Shown one piece after another: positions 1 to 10,825 of a DNA stretch of 64,000 bases. The notes beneath the pieces are model-generated. The model was not told the DNA's origin. It saw nothing but the letters and a program-made list of their open reading frames with translations, and made no database searches. The stretch comes from Saitoella complicata NRRL Y-17804. Lineage: Eukaryota > Ascomycota > Saitoellomycetes > Saitoellales > Saitoellaceae. Position 1 is the stretch's first letter; the number at the start of each line of letters is the position of its first letter. The stretch is taken from the NCBI RefSeq assembly GCF_001661265.1, contig NW_017566996.1, positions 1 through 64,000 of the forward strand. The letters are read 5' to 3'. The translations under genes and the position numbers were made by a program.

Positions 1-124
1 CCCTAACCCTAACCCTAACCCTAACCCTAACCCTAACCCTAACCCTAACCCTAACCCTAACCCTAACCCTAACCCTAACCCTAACCCTAACCCTAACCCT
101 AACCCTAACCCTAACCCTAACCCT
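1..124. repeat. Telomere repeat array, (CCCTAA)20
   Basis: Twenty uninterrupted CCCTAA units plus CCCT, the C-rich strand of the TTAGGG repeat used by most filamentous fungi and many basidiomycetes. It shows that base 1 is at, or very near, a physical chromosome end. The units are perfect, with no variant repeats in the stretch seen. Confidence 0.98.
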
Positions 125-791
125 TTCTCAGAAGTTTTCACCTTGTCAACGAGAATACAGTTCTTGGGTGAGATGACGTTTTCATGACTTTAGGTTGGGG
201 TTTTGCTTCGATGAGATATGTGATAATCATTTTCCTACTGCGAAGAGAAATTACGTTTTTCGCGCTAGTACCTGAATCCAAGATATCGCCCTCGACGCCA
301 CGATTTTTCCGATCAGAATGATATGTTTGATGATAGAATTTCCCGAGTTGACATTGTTTGCAAGCTAGTACCTGGATCCAACATATCGTCCTCGACACCA
401 CGATTTTTCCAATGGGAATGATATGTTTGACAACTATACAACGTATCTTGTAAGAATCTGGCATTCAAGCGTCAATATCTTCGCTCACGATGGAGCTAGT
501 ACCTTAAAGTTTTGCTGGCCCTACCCTTTCCGGGTTCTCTAGGTCCAGTCCGATTTTCGTCGATTTCCGTCACCCAACCTTTTTTCCGGTGCTACCATGG
601 GGCCTCTTGCTACCATGGGACCTTCCCAGACCCGGCGATCCCTACCGCTTATGGTCTAGTCTTGCCCAAAACAGAGGTTTTATGCCATAAACCCTTCATG
701 TACTAGTAATAGGTCGAGCATAAGTATATTTTTCACTTCAAGCTCAATACAACAATCCTTGCGCACCTTTGGTGATCGTACATCCCCTATC
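125..791. repeat. Subtelomeric spacer with decayed direct repeats
   Basis: No convincing gene. Two diverged copies of a 67-base unit lie at 264-330 and 364-430, exactly 100 bases apart; both begin gctagtacct and end atgatatgtttga. A third copy of the first word gctagtacct is at 494-503. This looks like an old 100-base tandem subtelomeric repeat. The rest is unremarkable. Confidence 0.7.
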
Positions 792-1940
792 TTACTTCTT
801 CTCCGCCTCCTTCTTTTGCCCAACCTCATCCGCCTTCCTGATAATCTCCGCCACCATATCCATATCACACTCCTCCCTCATCCTACCACTCCACAACAAG
901 ACCTGCTCCACACCCTGTTCAATCATAGCTTCAATACCCTCCACACATTCCCATCCCGATGCCGAGGCGGTCTGAAGCAACGTCGTCCAGCGGGGCTTGT
1001 AGCACATATCCAACAACACGCCGTTCTTACCCTGCGATACTCCGTTCGTGGGTTCGGTAGGCAACGGCGCCGCCAAGATCTTTTGTGATAACTCGCGAAC
1101 GCGTTTCTCTGCGTCGGAAACCGGGGGAATATCCGGTACGCACCCAACCACCCAAAACGGTGCCTCCGTGCCCTCCTTCACCCAGGGAAGCTCATCCTCC
1201 TCCAAATCCACCGCGACGATCTTGACACCGAGGGACATGAACTGCGCCTTCACCGCCTCCGTTTCCGCGAGATCACGGTTGAGGATGTAGATCGTATTTG
1301 CGCCAAAGTAGGTGTGAAGCGCATACGAGCTCGAACGGGTCGTGCCGCCTCCTCCGATGATCAATGCGTTCTTGCCCTTGGGTACCTCTGCACCGGGGAA
1401 AGCATGACGGAACCCGTGGAGTAAGGCTTCTCGTACGCCAACGCAGTCGGTGTTGGTACCGACGAGAATCTTGTCGGACCAGTGTTTTGGTGTTGGGAAG
1501 TCGGCCGATGGACGGCGGAGGAAGATGGTGTTGCATGCGCCGATGGCGGCACAGGCTGGGGTGATGGCGTCGAGGTGAGGGATGATGGTAATTTTGTGTG
1601 GCATTGTCGTCGAGGCGCCGAGGAATGGTTCTTGGGCGAGAGGACCGGGAACGTTGCGTCCGGGATGGTCTGCGCGGCCATTGACGTCAAAGGTATACAC
1701 CGAGTCGACGGGATCGATCGCAGTCTCGTCCATGTTGAAGAAGTCGGTAAGGGAGAAGGATTCGTAGAGAGTGTAGGTCCATGGAAGGTTGAGGTTCTTG
1801 TAAAGCGTCGAGTGAAGGAGAGGGGATAGCGAGTGCGTCACCGGATGACCGAAGAGACGGATCTTGTGGGGGTAGGAGGTGTCGAGGGGGATATCAGGGC
1901 CGACATCGTGGTAGATGGGCGGGACGAAGGCGGAGGTCAT
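792..1940 (-). CDS. qutB: Quinate/shikimate dehydrogenase (QutB / qa-3 type)
   Basis: A 382-residue protein of the shikimate dehydrogenase fold, expected to oxidise quinate to 3-dehydroquinate (or shikimate to dehydroshikimate) in the cytosol. Visible motifs in order: HSLSPLLH near residue 36 (substrate-binding Ser-Ser motif), TMPHK near 112 (carrying the family catalytic Lys), ACNT near 138, NTDC near 162, then a nucleotide-binding loop GGGGTTRSS near 197 followed by LNRD at the end of the next strand. All residues expected for catalysis are present, unlike the related domain in the fusion at 28373. The start is the first ATG; the stop is about 670 bases from the telomere repeats. It stands head to head with the QutG-like gene, with 265 bases between starts. 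The choice between quinate and shikimate, and between NAD and NADP, cannot be made from motifs alone; the quinate call leans on the neighbours. Confidence 0.85.
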   Translation of the reverse strand: MTSAFVPPIYHDVGPDIPLDTSYPHKIRLFGHPVTHSLSPLLHSTLYKNLNLPWTYTLYESFSLTDFFNMDETAIDPVDSVYTFDVNGRADHPGRNVPGPLAQEPFLGASTTMPHKITIIPHLDAITPACAAIGACNTIFLRRPSADFPTPKHWSDKILVGTNTDCVGVREALLHGFRHAFPGAEVPKGKNALIIGGGGTTRSSSYALHTYFGANTIYILNRDLAETEAVKAQFMSLGVKIVAVDLEEDELPWVKEGTEAPFWVVGCVPDIPPVSDAEKRVRELSQKILAAPLPTEPTNGVSQGKNGVLLDMCYKPRWTTLLQTASASGWECVEGIEAMIEQGVEQVLLWSGRMREECDMDMVAEIIRKADEVGQKKEAEKK

Positions 1941-2205
1941 GATCTAGTCGATGGTATCAACTATGTTAAGTGCTGGCTGGGTTGGAAGGAGGAGAGGGGC
2001 GCACCTTACCTTATACCGAAGGCCTTGTCAATCGCAATTGCTTGTCCTCCCTCCCTCGGCAGTTTCACGCACGGACTCTTCGTGAGCGTCGGGCCGGCAC
2101 GTGATTTGGGGTTCCCCACACAAAGTACACCTCACGGAACGACATTAATCCGACGGTAACGGCAAAGCCAGACGTCCTCCATTGATCCCGAGGAAGGAAT
2201 TCCTG

Positions 2206-3381
2206 ATGGCGAACGGTACTGACATGGCCGTTGACCTACACGAACTGCACCGTTTCGCGGTCGAACTCGCTGTCGAAGCCGGTGCGCTACTCCGTGATGC
2301 CTCCCTGTCCCTACGTCGACCTTCTCAATCCTCCTCCTCCGCAACAGCTGCTCAACAAAAGAAGAACGCAGTCGACTTGGTGACCTCCACTGACCATGCC
2401 CTCGAACATCTGCTCCGCACACGGATACACAATCGCTATCCCTCTCACAAATTCCTCGGGGAAGAGTCATACGAGGCTTCCCTTCCCTCATCCGAGCGGC
2501 CATATCTCGTCACTGGTGAACCCACCTGGATCGTAGATCCTCTCGACGGCACCGTCAACCACGTCCACCAATTCCCCCTAACATGCATCTCTATCGGTTT
2601 CGCGCTCGACGGAATACCCGTCATGGGCGTCATCTACGCACCCATGCTCGACCAACTCTTCTCGGGTGCAAAGGGATGCGGAGCCTACATGAACACGCAC
2701 TGTCTCCTCCGAGCACCCACATTCGATTCCACGACTTCGTTACCACTCATCCAACCTCCACCACCGATACCGCCAAATGCACCACAAGGATGCCTACTCG
2801 CCGTAGAGTGGGGGAAGGACCGAAGACTGAGCGTGGACAGCACTTTGGCGCGAAAGATCGAATCATTCGTTACGCTGGCATCATCCCCCTCCATCGCTCC
2901 GCCACCAGGGCCACATACGCCCGGCGCATCGATTCCGACACCTTCGCACACGCCCATACCCACGCAGCAAGATACACCGCCACCAATATTACCAGCCCTG
3001 AGAGCACCTGGTGGAATGGTCCATGGCATCCGCAGCCTCGGCTCCGCAGCTTTGGACATGGCATATGTCGCCGCTGGCTCTCTCGACATCTTCTGGGAAG
3101 GCGGATGTTGGGAGTGGGATGTCTGTGCAGGATGGGCCATCCTCGTCGAGGCAGGTGGGTTGATTACGACATGTAATTCCCCTCCTGAAGGTGATCCGGA
3201 TGTGGCTGAGATACCGGAGGCGAGATTGGGGAGTCGCCTTTATCTCGCGGTACGACCTGCGGGGGATGCGGTGAGTGAGAACGGTTCGGGGAGGGAGACG
3301 GCCAGGGAAGGGCAAGAGAGGTGTGTTCGGGAGGTTTGGAAGAGGATCAGGGGTTTGGGGTATAGGAGGGACGGAGCATGA
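2206..3381 (+). CDS. qutG: Inositol monophosphatase-family protein, QutG-like
   Basis: A 391-residue member of the inositol monophosphatase/FIG superfamily. The metal and catalytic motifs are present: DLVTSTDHALE near residue 56, GEE near 79, WIVDPLDGTVNHVHQFP near 104-120, and the C-terminal CWEWDVCAGWAILVEAGG box near 300. A proline-rich insert of about 60 residues lies between the two halves, a common feature of the fungal proteins. In Aspergillus and Neurospora quinate clusters a gene of this family (qutG / qa-x) accompanies the quinate genes, although its role in quinate use is not settled. Here it is divergently paired with the quinate dehydrogenase gene, which supports the QutG assignment. 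I start at the ATG at 2206; an upstream in-frame TTG is not a credible start. A conventional inositol monophosphatase is the alternative. Confidence 0.8.
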   Translation: MANGTDMAVDLHELHRFAVELAVEAGALLRDASLSLRRPSQSSSSATAAQQKKNAVDLVTSTDHALEHLLRTRIHNRYPSHKFLGEESYEASLPSSERPYLVTGEPTWIVDPLDGTVNHVHQFPLTCISIGFALDGIPVMGVIYAPMLDQLFSGAKGCGAYMNTHCLLRAPTFDSTTSLPLIQPPPPIPPNAPQGCLLAVEWGKDRRLSVDSTLARKIESFVTLASSPSIAPPPGPHTPGASIPTPSHTPIPTQQDTPPPILPALRAPGGMVHGIRSLGSAALDMAYVAAGSLDIFWEGGCWEWDVCAGWAILVEAGGLITTCNSPPEGDPDVAEIPEARLGSRLYLAVRPAGDAVSENGSGRETAREGQERCVREVWKRIRGLGYRRDGA

Positions 3382-4516
3382 GGAATGTATGATATGGGGC
3401 TAGTATGTTGGTATTGCTTTGGACATTGCCATTCTCGTAACGGGATGGAGTATCGCTGATGCTATGGAAGTAATAGCACATGATATCCATTACACGACGC
3501 AATACGTTCTGCTTATTACGAGTCAATTCACAGGTCCTCTTTTCCAACATTCCGCCCTACTTCCCATTCGTAATCGTACACCTGTGGATCACCTTCGCCT
3601 CCTCCTTCCTCTCCACCTCTTCCATCGTCGTCGTCGTTAATGTCGTTGAGCTTAAGGGGGTGGTAGCGGTGGAGGAGGTGGTGAAAGTTACTTGGAGGCC
3701 TCAGGGCGGCGGGAAGAACGCCTGAGGCCCACTCGGATGTCTAGTTCGATGGATGACTGCGACAAACCGGCGATTCATAGGCCTATATAGGCTCTTATTG
3801 TTGTGATCGCATACGTCGACGTATCCGAATCGTTGACGGTCATGGAGGTTCTCCCGTTGCATCGGTTTCGCTGGTGGAGCGGAGCCTTTGACGCCGTTGG
3901 TGACGAGTGCGTCATGATTCAGGATTTCGCGTACATCGTGGTATGGTATACGTAGAAAAGTCGTAGTAGAGTGACGGCGTTGATGGAGGTTAAGGCAACG
4001 TTGGAGTAGAACGCATCCGTTTGGGTTATGGACAGAGTGCAGCTTAAATGTATGATATATCATCACGACCAATAATCTCTCAGTACCGTAGCGCTTGTTC
4101 GTCCATCACTCGTCCACCGGCAGAACCCCCCTACCATCCCTCCTTCCCTCACACGGGGACACAGACTTGGGATTGACCGTTCAACGTCAATCCCCAACAC
4201 GGATCGATACGAAACGCACAAAGAATCCCGGAAACCCACTTACGCAACACATCCCGAATGACAATGAAGTCGAATCGGTTTGCTCAGAGATAAGACCTTT
4301 GTGGAAAACGTACGTTTTCTCTTTGATTGGTCACAATTCGTCATAGCAAAGATGTGCGCACATCGGCCTCGGACGACGAAGGTCATCAAGCTTCGACATC
4401 TCAAGCCTACCCCCAGAGTCTCTAGCGATTCAGCGTGAAGATGACCGACCACCTACACGACATGAATCACCGATAGGCCACAGCATCGCTGGGCGGTCAG
4501 ACGATGCTCCCCTCAA

Positions 4517-5110
4517 CCCCCTCGACATGTGTCAAGGTCACCACCCTCGACGACATGGACCACGATAGGCTGCACCAAACATGACCGCGACCTTGCGCGA
4601 CCATACTCATGTTCAATCGTCGATGCCCTCCGGTTCCTCAGGTATGTTACTGCGCGACCTCAACTCTCACTTTGGTACAAAAAGTGTAGAACGTATACAT
4701 CGTCGCGGATCCTCTAGCCAACCTGGCCTCCCGGGCTTCCATCACAGAAGCGTAGAATAATAGGTCGTGTTCGATTCCTGCGCGAAGGAGCCGATACACG
4801 GTAAAAAGACCCCGCAGTGTCGTTCCACCGCCATGTCGATGCATCAACATGTGCGGTTATAGCAGTATTCGCCAATCCGAACCTAAAGATGCATAGCACG
4901 GTTCGGATTCAGTCGGCAAGACTGTCAGGTTCCCGGAGAAACCACGACAGATAGCTTGCCAAACCCCGGTTTGCACGGGGCCATTCAGGAGGAGCCTGCA
5001 TTTCTGCTGAATCACCATCGACGAGACAGAGCTGTTTGTTGCTGAGATTCCATACCCCCTCGTCATGCCTCAAGGTCACCACCCTCGACGACATGGACCC
5101 ACGATAGGCC
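4517..5110. repeat. Dispersed ~54-base direct repeat, two copies
   Basis: The stretches 4517-4570 and 5055-5110 are near-identical; both contain caaggtcaccaccctcgac and end in acgataggc. A more diverged piece is at about 4445-4480 (cgaccacc...cgataggccac). The word cgtcatgcctcaaggtc of the second copy recurs at 52456-52472 in the internal repeat zone. Confidence 0.75.
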
Positions 5111-5247
5111 ACTGTAACGCTAGTCAGGCAAGGAAGAGGAATGACTTACCCGGGTTCTCAAGACACGGCGCGTCACCAGGACGACACGATAGCCTAATAC
5201 ACCGCAGTAAAGCTGGTCAAACAAGGAAGAGGAACGGCTTACCTGGA
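5102..5247. repeat. Two 55-60-base repeats spaced 85 bases apart
   Basis: The segments 5102-5154 and 5187-5247 share cgatag...ctRGTCAR.CAAGGAAGAGGAA.G.CTTACC.GG. Read on the minus strand, each contains CMGG followed by gtaagc or gtaagt, so each looks like an exon end plus a donor and the start of an intron. It may be a duplicated piece of an old spliced gene. Confidence 0.6.
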
Positions 5248-6123
5248 TATGGAGTTGTTCGTTCGGGTTGACGGTTGCAATTGAAGTAGGGGCTTCATCG
5301 TTATAAGCACCCCGCCAGATCGCAGGTGTGGGGGTGGGGCGGCAAGCATGGGTGGCAATCATTATACCGGCCGGGTGTCTGGTGGGCCACATGACGTGAA
5401 CACTCAATAGCCGCCGGTAATATCTCCCTCACCATGCTTGCCTCTCTTGTCGGCTGCTGTCTCTCAATTGCTTAAAGGCGGGCAAACTGATTTTGCCGGA
5501 CGCCCAGCCTTCAAATTGCCCCTCTTGTGACCTCAATATCCTCGCTCAAGTAACCACGGCATGATTCCCCATTTTATCAAAAAAGCCAATAGATGACCGG
5601 CCCGCCTCATGAATCATCTGGCGGAGATGGCGAGCACCTTTACCTCATCGACAAAGTCTTCCCGACCAATAGACATATGGATGGCAGTACATATGCAAGA
5701 GTCTCGGTTCTGTGAAGGTTACGTTGACTTCTTCTGGCTGGGAATGGCTAAAATTGCATGCGAAGCATGCTCGGGCAAGCGTGAGGGTGTTTGTTCAGCG
5801 CCAAGACTTTCCGGTCAGTAACCTTACAACCCGGCTATGTCCCACCGGCAGGAGTCACCATCGGTGAAGCTTGCTTTCTGCATTATCGAATTCCAGGAAT
5901 ATTGGGGACGAGCGTGACGTCCTTGAACTACCCAAGTAAGCCGTCCCATACGGGCGCTAGCCGATAGGGTCGCGCGACAAGTCCACCTGCACTCGACACC
6001 ACTTACATCAAATCTTTGGAGCTGAGAAAACGTTGAGCAATTTTTTCCGCCAGAGTCCCTCCGTTTGCTGCGTCGTTACGTTCGAGCACGGTCAATCTCA
6101 ACTTCGCGATAAAGTTGTCTGTC

Positions 6124-6327
6124 ATGGGAAAGCTCACCGCGGGCGAAAAGAAGCGGCGCAAGCGCGGGAAAGCGGCCGAATCTCATCTTCACAAAATCAA
6201 GGAGGATTTGAAGCACCAAGAGGTACAGTCCTACAAGGAGCAGAGACAGCAGTACCATCAGCAACGCAAGGACACGAGAAAGAAGGGTATTCGCGCCGTC
6301 CTTAAGAGGAATTGCTTGCCTCGATGA
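6124..6327 (+). CDS. Small lysine/arginine-rich hypothetical protein, possibly spliced
   Basis: Open frame of 67 residues starting MGKLTAGEKKRRKRGKAAES, very rich in Lys, Arg and Gln and suggestive of a nucleic-acid-binding or nucleolar peptide. I recognise no domain. Another hydrophilic open frame lies directly downstream (6329-6634, many His, Lys and Asp, ending ECRQQ) and could be a second exon, but I could not find a splice pair that joins the two in phase. Composition alone is weak evidence, so this may be chance or a remnant. Confidence 0.3.
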   Translation: MGKLTAGEKKRRKRGKAAESHLHKIKEDLKHQEVQSYKEQRQQYHQQRKDTRKKGIRAVLKRNCLPR

Positions 6328-6640
6328 TTTGATCTTCGCCATCGAGGAACACCGGGACCAGAAGCAAGACACAGTCCACCACGTTGGCCATGACAAGAGC
6401 CCTAAAGATGATCGTGACGGGGACCGAAACAAGAGGCATGACGCGAACCATAACACTGGTCACTCCTGTGACCAGAAGGGGAGCCATGGCATGCACGGGC
6501 ATGGAGAACAAGACAAGAACCAGAACGGGACGTCAAAGAAGAAAAATAGCTGGGCCCAAAGGGGGGGAAAGAAAGTCATCGCGCGCAAACGTCTTTTGAA
6601 GGCGCAAGAGTTAGCCGAGTGTCGCCAACAATGAAGAGGT

Positions 6641-7488
6641 CGTATACGGCAGCATTCTTGCGATCGACCGGGGAATAAGGCAGTATGTTATGGAGCTGTA
6701 AGATAGGGGTTTGATTTTTTTCAAAGTTTGTATGGTGGTTTATGATAGCGGTTTTATTTTCTGTAACGTTTGGGTATCCCAAGATATTACCATTGGCAAT
6801 CTATTTCTCTTACTATAGGCACGAAAAGGCTACACCACACGGCCTTGATATTCAACCCGGTCTTTATTATGCTTAAGCCAACGCCCACGTGCCAGATTCG
6901 CCCGCCCTGTTACCTCCTGGTCGGACGTCTCGTCACGCTCGGCCTCCTTTCGTTTGTCCGTAATAAGCAATGCGGAGTTGTGAATTCGGGATTGGAAACC
7001 GCTTATCACCCTCCCGCTCCTCCCCCGCCCCACAGCACAATCCCCGTCTCCTCCCTTACCTATTTCCTTCTCTATACCTTAGTTTTAGATCTCTGGATTG
7101 TTCAATCACTGCTTGAGCTGTATGTGTGCAATATGTACTTTCTTTTATACTCAGTATCATACTGGGTACATAAATATTAAGAGATAATAAGACTTGATAA
7201 TCAACTCCTACGTAGGGTGCTCTGGAAGGACGCACTGGCCTTATACCCTGCGTACGGTGTATTCCATTCTTCCTCCTCCTCCTTTAAACGTCAAAATGCG
7301 TTCAATTGCAAGGCGAGCGAAGCAGCAGCGAGAGAGACGGCTGTCACAGGAGAACGGAGGAGAGTGGTTGCGACGGTTCCGGTATACACAGGAAGAGTGA
7401 GGATAATAACGAGTGCTTCTTGCGTTATCTCTTAGGGTGATAGGTAAAGATAGCAAAAACATAAAGCATCAACCTCTGCGTCTTGGCT
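6641..7488. other. Intergenic region, nothing recognisable
   Basis: About 850 bases with pyrimidine-rich stretches and no supported gene, RNA or repeat. It would contain the 3' end of the minus-strand gene ending at 7489 or 7641. Confidence 0.6.
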
Positions 7489-9044
7489 CTAGAGCTGGAA
7501 GTTGGAGGTTGATAACGACTTACTGACTTTGCCACCCGTGGAGTTATACGGAGCTGGAGGCCCAAACTTCATCTCACGCCGCCTACGCCTCCTATCCCTC
7601 TTGGGCGGAGGCGGTGTTGCAGGCCTTTGCTTTCGACGATCTACACGCCTTTGTTCGACGGGAGGGTCGGGTTCTTCCGTACCCAGGTGTTGCGTCCTTG
7701 TACGCTGAGGCAATGGCAAGGTGTCTTCCTCCTCGTCGTCGGCCCTACCTCTAACCAACTTCCTCTTCCTTCCTCCATCATGCGGCTGATCCTGCTTCGG
7801 CCTAACGTAGCTTGGGTTTGAATTCCCCTCCCGGCGTCACGTCTAGGCGGACTATGAGCCGTTGTGGGAGGTGGGATTCCGGACCTGGTCTCCTTGCGGG
7901 CGAAAGGGTTCCCTTCCGTGGGCACGGGAGCTGTACATCCCTCGCCACGTCGGACTTCATCAAGCCTCACACCGGCAAGAGGAGCAGTTGGATCAACAGT
8001 CCTAGTAGCCGGTGCGGGAGTTGTGGCGGAGGAGGACGGAGGAGGAAGGTATCGACTGGGTGGATAGACAGTTGTCTGTACTGACGTCGCCGGTGCAAAG
8101 TCCCTTTGAATAAGCTTTCCCACCTCCGCCTTGGCCTGGCTACCCCATGCTTCCTGTCCTCCTGTCTGTACTGCTGAGCCTTTACTCAACTCGCCGAAGA
8201 GCATGTCCGTCACCTTCTCGTTCAAGAAACCTAATTGACTTGCGTTGATCCTATCCCCAGTAAAGTACGGCGCAAGTAATTTCCTGACTTGCAGATCAAT
8301 CACGGTCCTAGACGTTTCCGGAGACGTGATGTCGATGCTTTCGGGGACCGGGTCGAATGAATGACAACGTAGCGCGCTTGAACCCTGCGCAGCTTTGGAT
8401 TGTCGGTCATTAAAAGAGCTAGACCTGCCTACCGCGGCCGTGGCAGGCAGGGCAGCAGGCGACCCGGTTTGGTTGCCACTAGTGAAGGTGAACGAGTTGG
8501 CGGTGGCAGGTTTCGGTGGGATAGGTTGAAGCGCACGGTTGTGTGAGTTGCCGCGGAAGGGGTTGGAGGGTGGGGTAGTGCTCGAAGGGGTCGGAAAGGA
8601 TGTGTCCGGACGGTTGCGTAGCGGCTGTTCCTTCTGCGAGGAAGCCGGGGCCTGGAGGGGACGTTTGTGAAGCAAGGTGGTGGTCTGTTGTGGTGTGGAG
8701 TGCGCATATTCTTCCTCCCTCCTGCCTCCAAGAACCTTGCTGTTGCGAGTGCTGTGTTGGGGAAAGTCTGAATCGCTTCCAGTATGGCTGCCATCATCGT
8801 CACCGGTCGCAGCTTGGTCCTCATAGTCGCTGTCATCATCTCCAGCAAAATCTTCGTCGGAGCTGTAGCTCCCGTCGCACTCTCCATCGGAATCGTTGTC
8901 GTCGAAGGTACTCTCGCTAGCGCGATCGGTGTGATAGGGTATCTCGACCGTCTCGACACTGCCGGGTTGCGCTGGTTGTTGAGGCATAGCAGTTATAACT
9001 GTATCGCTAGCAGTTAGGTTACCTAAATACTTAAGCTGATTCAT
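7489..9044 (-). CDS. Unknown acidic, Ser/Pro-rich protein, probably nuclear
   Basis: From ATG 9044 an open frame of 467 codons runs to 7641. The N-terminal part is acidic, with Asp/Ser runs around residues 40-85; the middle is Pro/Ser/Thr-rich and of low complexity; one short ordered-looking block lies near residues 240-300 (RTVIDLQVRKLLAPYFTG and on). The last ~60 codons of that frame look non-coding, whereas the frame shifted by one from about 7830 down to 7489 looks coding: it has a basic NLS-like GGRKRKLVRGR, an acidic DDEEED patch, further Arg-rich runs and ends SKSLSTSNFQL. I infer either a small intron or a one-base shift near 7830. No known domain. It is divergent from the dehydrogenase gene at 9386 with a 341-base gap. 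Confidence 0.55.
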
Positions 9045-9385
9045 GATCAAGCAGTCGTTGAGCGAATCGATATCCGTTTCGTGGCTCAGGTTGCTTCTGA
9101 TAGGCTCATCTACCTCGGCGCCGGCTCCAAATACCTCCGCTATTTCTTCAACGTACGCCGGCCAGTTCGCTTGTACAACCGGTACGAGTATGGAGTTGTC
9201 ATGTGGTGGCGATATTGTACCGGTATTCTAGATCAGCTTTTCGCAGAGTTGTATCAGCCTGTATTTTAGAGTTCAATTTAGCATGCTCACGTTCGAACTC
9301 ATATTCTTGCTATTTTGGGATTAGCGCAGAATTGCCTCTGCGATCGTTCATGAACGCGGCCCGCACGAACTCACCCTCCAGAAAA
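9045..9385. promoter_or_regulatory. Shared divergent promoter region
   Basis: 341 bases between two divergent starts (9044 minus, 9386 plus). No clear TATA box or known operator is seen, so this is assigned only by position. Confidence 0.4.
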
Positions 9386-10712
9386 ATGTCTGCTGGTCAA
9401 TTCGAATTGCGATGGGGTTTTATGGGTAGCTAAGGGTTTTTTGTTGCTCTAGAATTGCGCTGATTTGTCTCCATCAGGTCATGGCGCGATTGCCTGGTGT
9501 ATGGCCAAGGATCTCCAGCTTGATCCGGCGACCAGGGGTGTTACGGATGGTATGTAACGCCTCTTGCTCGTGGACAAGGGTCGCTGACCTTGCCAATAGT
9601 GAAACACAAGATTGTGGCTGTCGCTTCCCATCTTGGCATCGCACCGGCTGAGGAATTCATCCACCGGATCAAGGCGCCTGAAGCCAAAGCTTATGGGTCA
9701 TATGAGGACTTGGCAAGTGACCCTAACGTCGGTATGGAATCACGTTCATTGGCTTGGGAATAATGCTAAAAAAAATGTCGCAGATGTCGTATACGTCAGC
9801 AGCCCTCACTCCCACCACTATCCTCACGTCCTCCTCGCTCTCCGCTCCGGAAAACACGTGTTGTGCGAAAAGCCCTTCACCGTCAACGCAGCCCAAGCAG
9901 CCCACCTCCAACGCGTCGCAAAGCAACACAACCTCTTCCTCATGGAGGCTGTATGGACTCGATTCTTCCCGGTATCGATCAAGATGCGCGAACTTATCGC
10001 CAACGGCGAAATCGGAGAGCTGAGACGCGTATTCGCAGAACTCAGTCAAGACTTCGACCCATACAACATTGATCCACAACACCGTATCGTCAACCCAGAC
10101 CTCGCAGGCGGCGCACTTCTCGATCTCGGCGCATACCCATTAAAGTGGATCTTCCAAACCGTCTACCACACCCTCCCTCCCTCCTCTCGCCAAACCCCCA
10201 CAGTCCTCGGCTCCTCCATGCAGAAACTCGGTCACGGCGTCGATGTTGATGAGCACGTATCAATGATGCTCTCATTCCCCCGCGATACTGGCAATGTGAT
10301 CGCAGTCGCCAACGCCAGCATCGGAATGCACGCCTGCACCGCCGGTCCCGCCTTCAAGCTCCAAGGCACCAAAGGAGAAATCACCGTCCCGTGGCCACCC
10401 TTCCGACCAACTGAATTCACCGTACACAAACTCGGCGAAGAACCCAAGAAATACGAGTTCGAGATCCCGAGTGGAGGAGGTTTAGTACAGGATTTGGAGA
10501 AGAAGACGTTTGATGCGCCGAATGGTGGTATGGGATTGTTTTGGGAGGCGGATGAGGTTGCGCGGTGTATCCGTGATGGAGATTTGCAGAGCGAGACCAT
10601 TCCGTGGTCGGAGACTGTGGAGGTTTTGAAGGTGATGGATGAGGTGAGGAGGCAGGGTGGTTTGAGATACCCCGACGCCGTGGAGTTCGTGGAGGAAGAG
10701 GGTAGAGAGTGA
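9386..10712 (+). CDS. Gfo/Idh/MocA oxidoreductase (dihydrodiol / D-xylose dehydrogenase type)
   Basis: Exons 9386-9425, 9478-9549, 9600-9731 and 9784-10712 give 390 residues; all three introns are GT-AG, 50-52 nt. The N-terminus LRWGFMGHGAIA is the Rossmann NAD(P) loop with the spacing of fungal dihydrodiol dehydrogenases; DVVYVSSPHSHHYPHVL then HVLCEKPFTVNAAQA follow, the EKP lysine being the conserved catalytic-site residue. LFLMEAVWTRFFP and the C-terminal alpha/beta domain complete the family pattern. Known relatives are NADP-dependent trans-dihydrobenzenediol dehydrogenases and D-xylose 1-dehydrogenases; the substrate here is not certain. It is tail to tail with the Zn2Cys6 gene (113 bases apart) and close to an MFS sugar porter, which hints at sugar or sugar-acid metabolism. 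Confidence 0.9.
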
Positions 10713-10825
10713 ATGATGCGATATGATATGATCTAAAATGTTAAGATAGTATGATGAAGTATGCAAGGTATCGCTAGTAATATAAATTACGAAACCACCT
10801 GGGCACCATGCTTACCAAGAACAGA

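Larger units (their letters stand above)
3382..6123. other. 2.7 kb subtelomeric spacer without a convincing gene
   Basis: No reading frame here has a recognisable domain or a coherent exon structure. It does hold short repeats, listed separately (4517-4570, 5055-5110, 5102-5247). Short open frames on both strands appear to be chance frames. Confidence 0.6.

Noticed and set aside
4755-4790. tRNA gene suggested by gttcgattcc
   Set aside because: The B-box-like word is there, but T-arm and acceptor stems do not pair and no A box is suitably placed. No tRNA or rRNA gene was recognised in the window.
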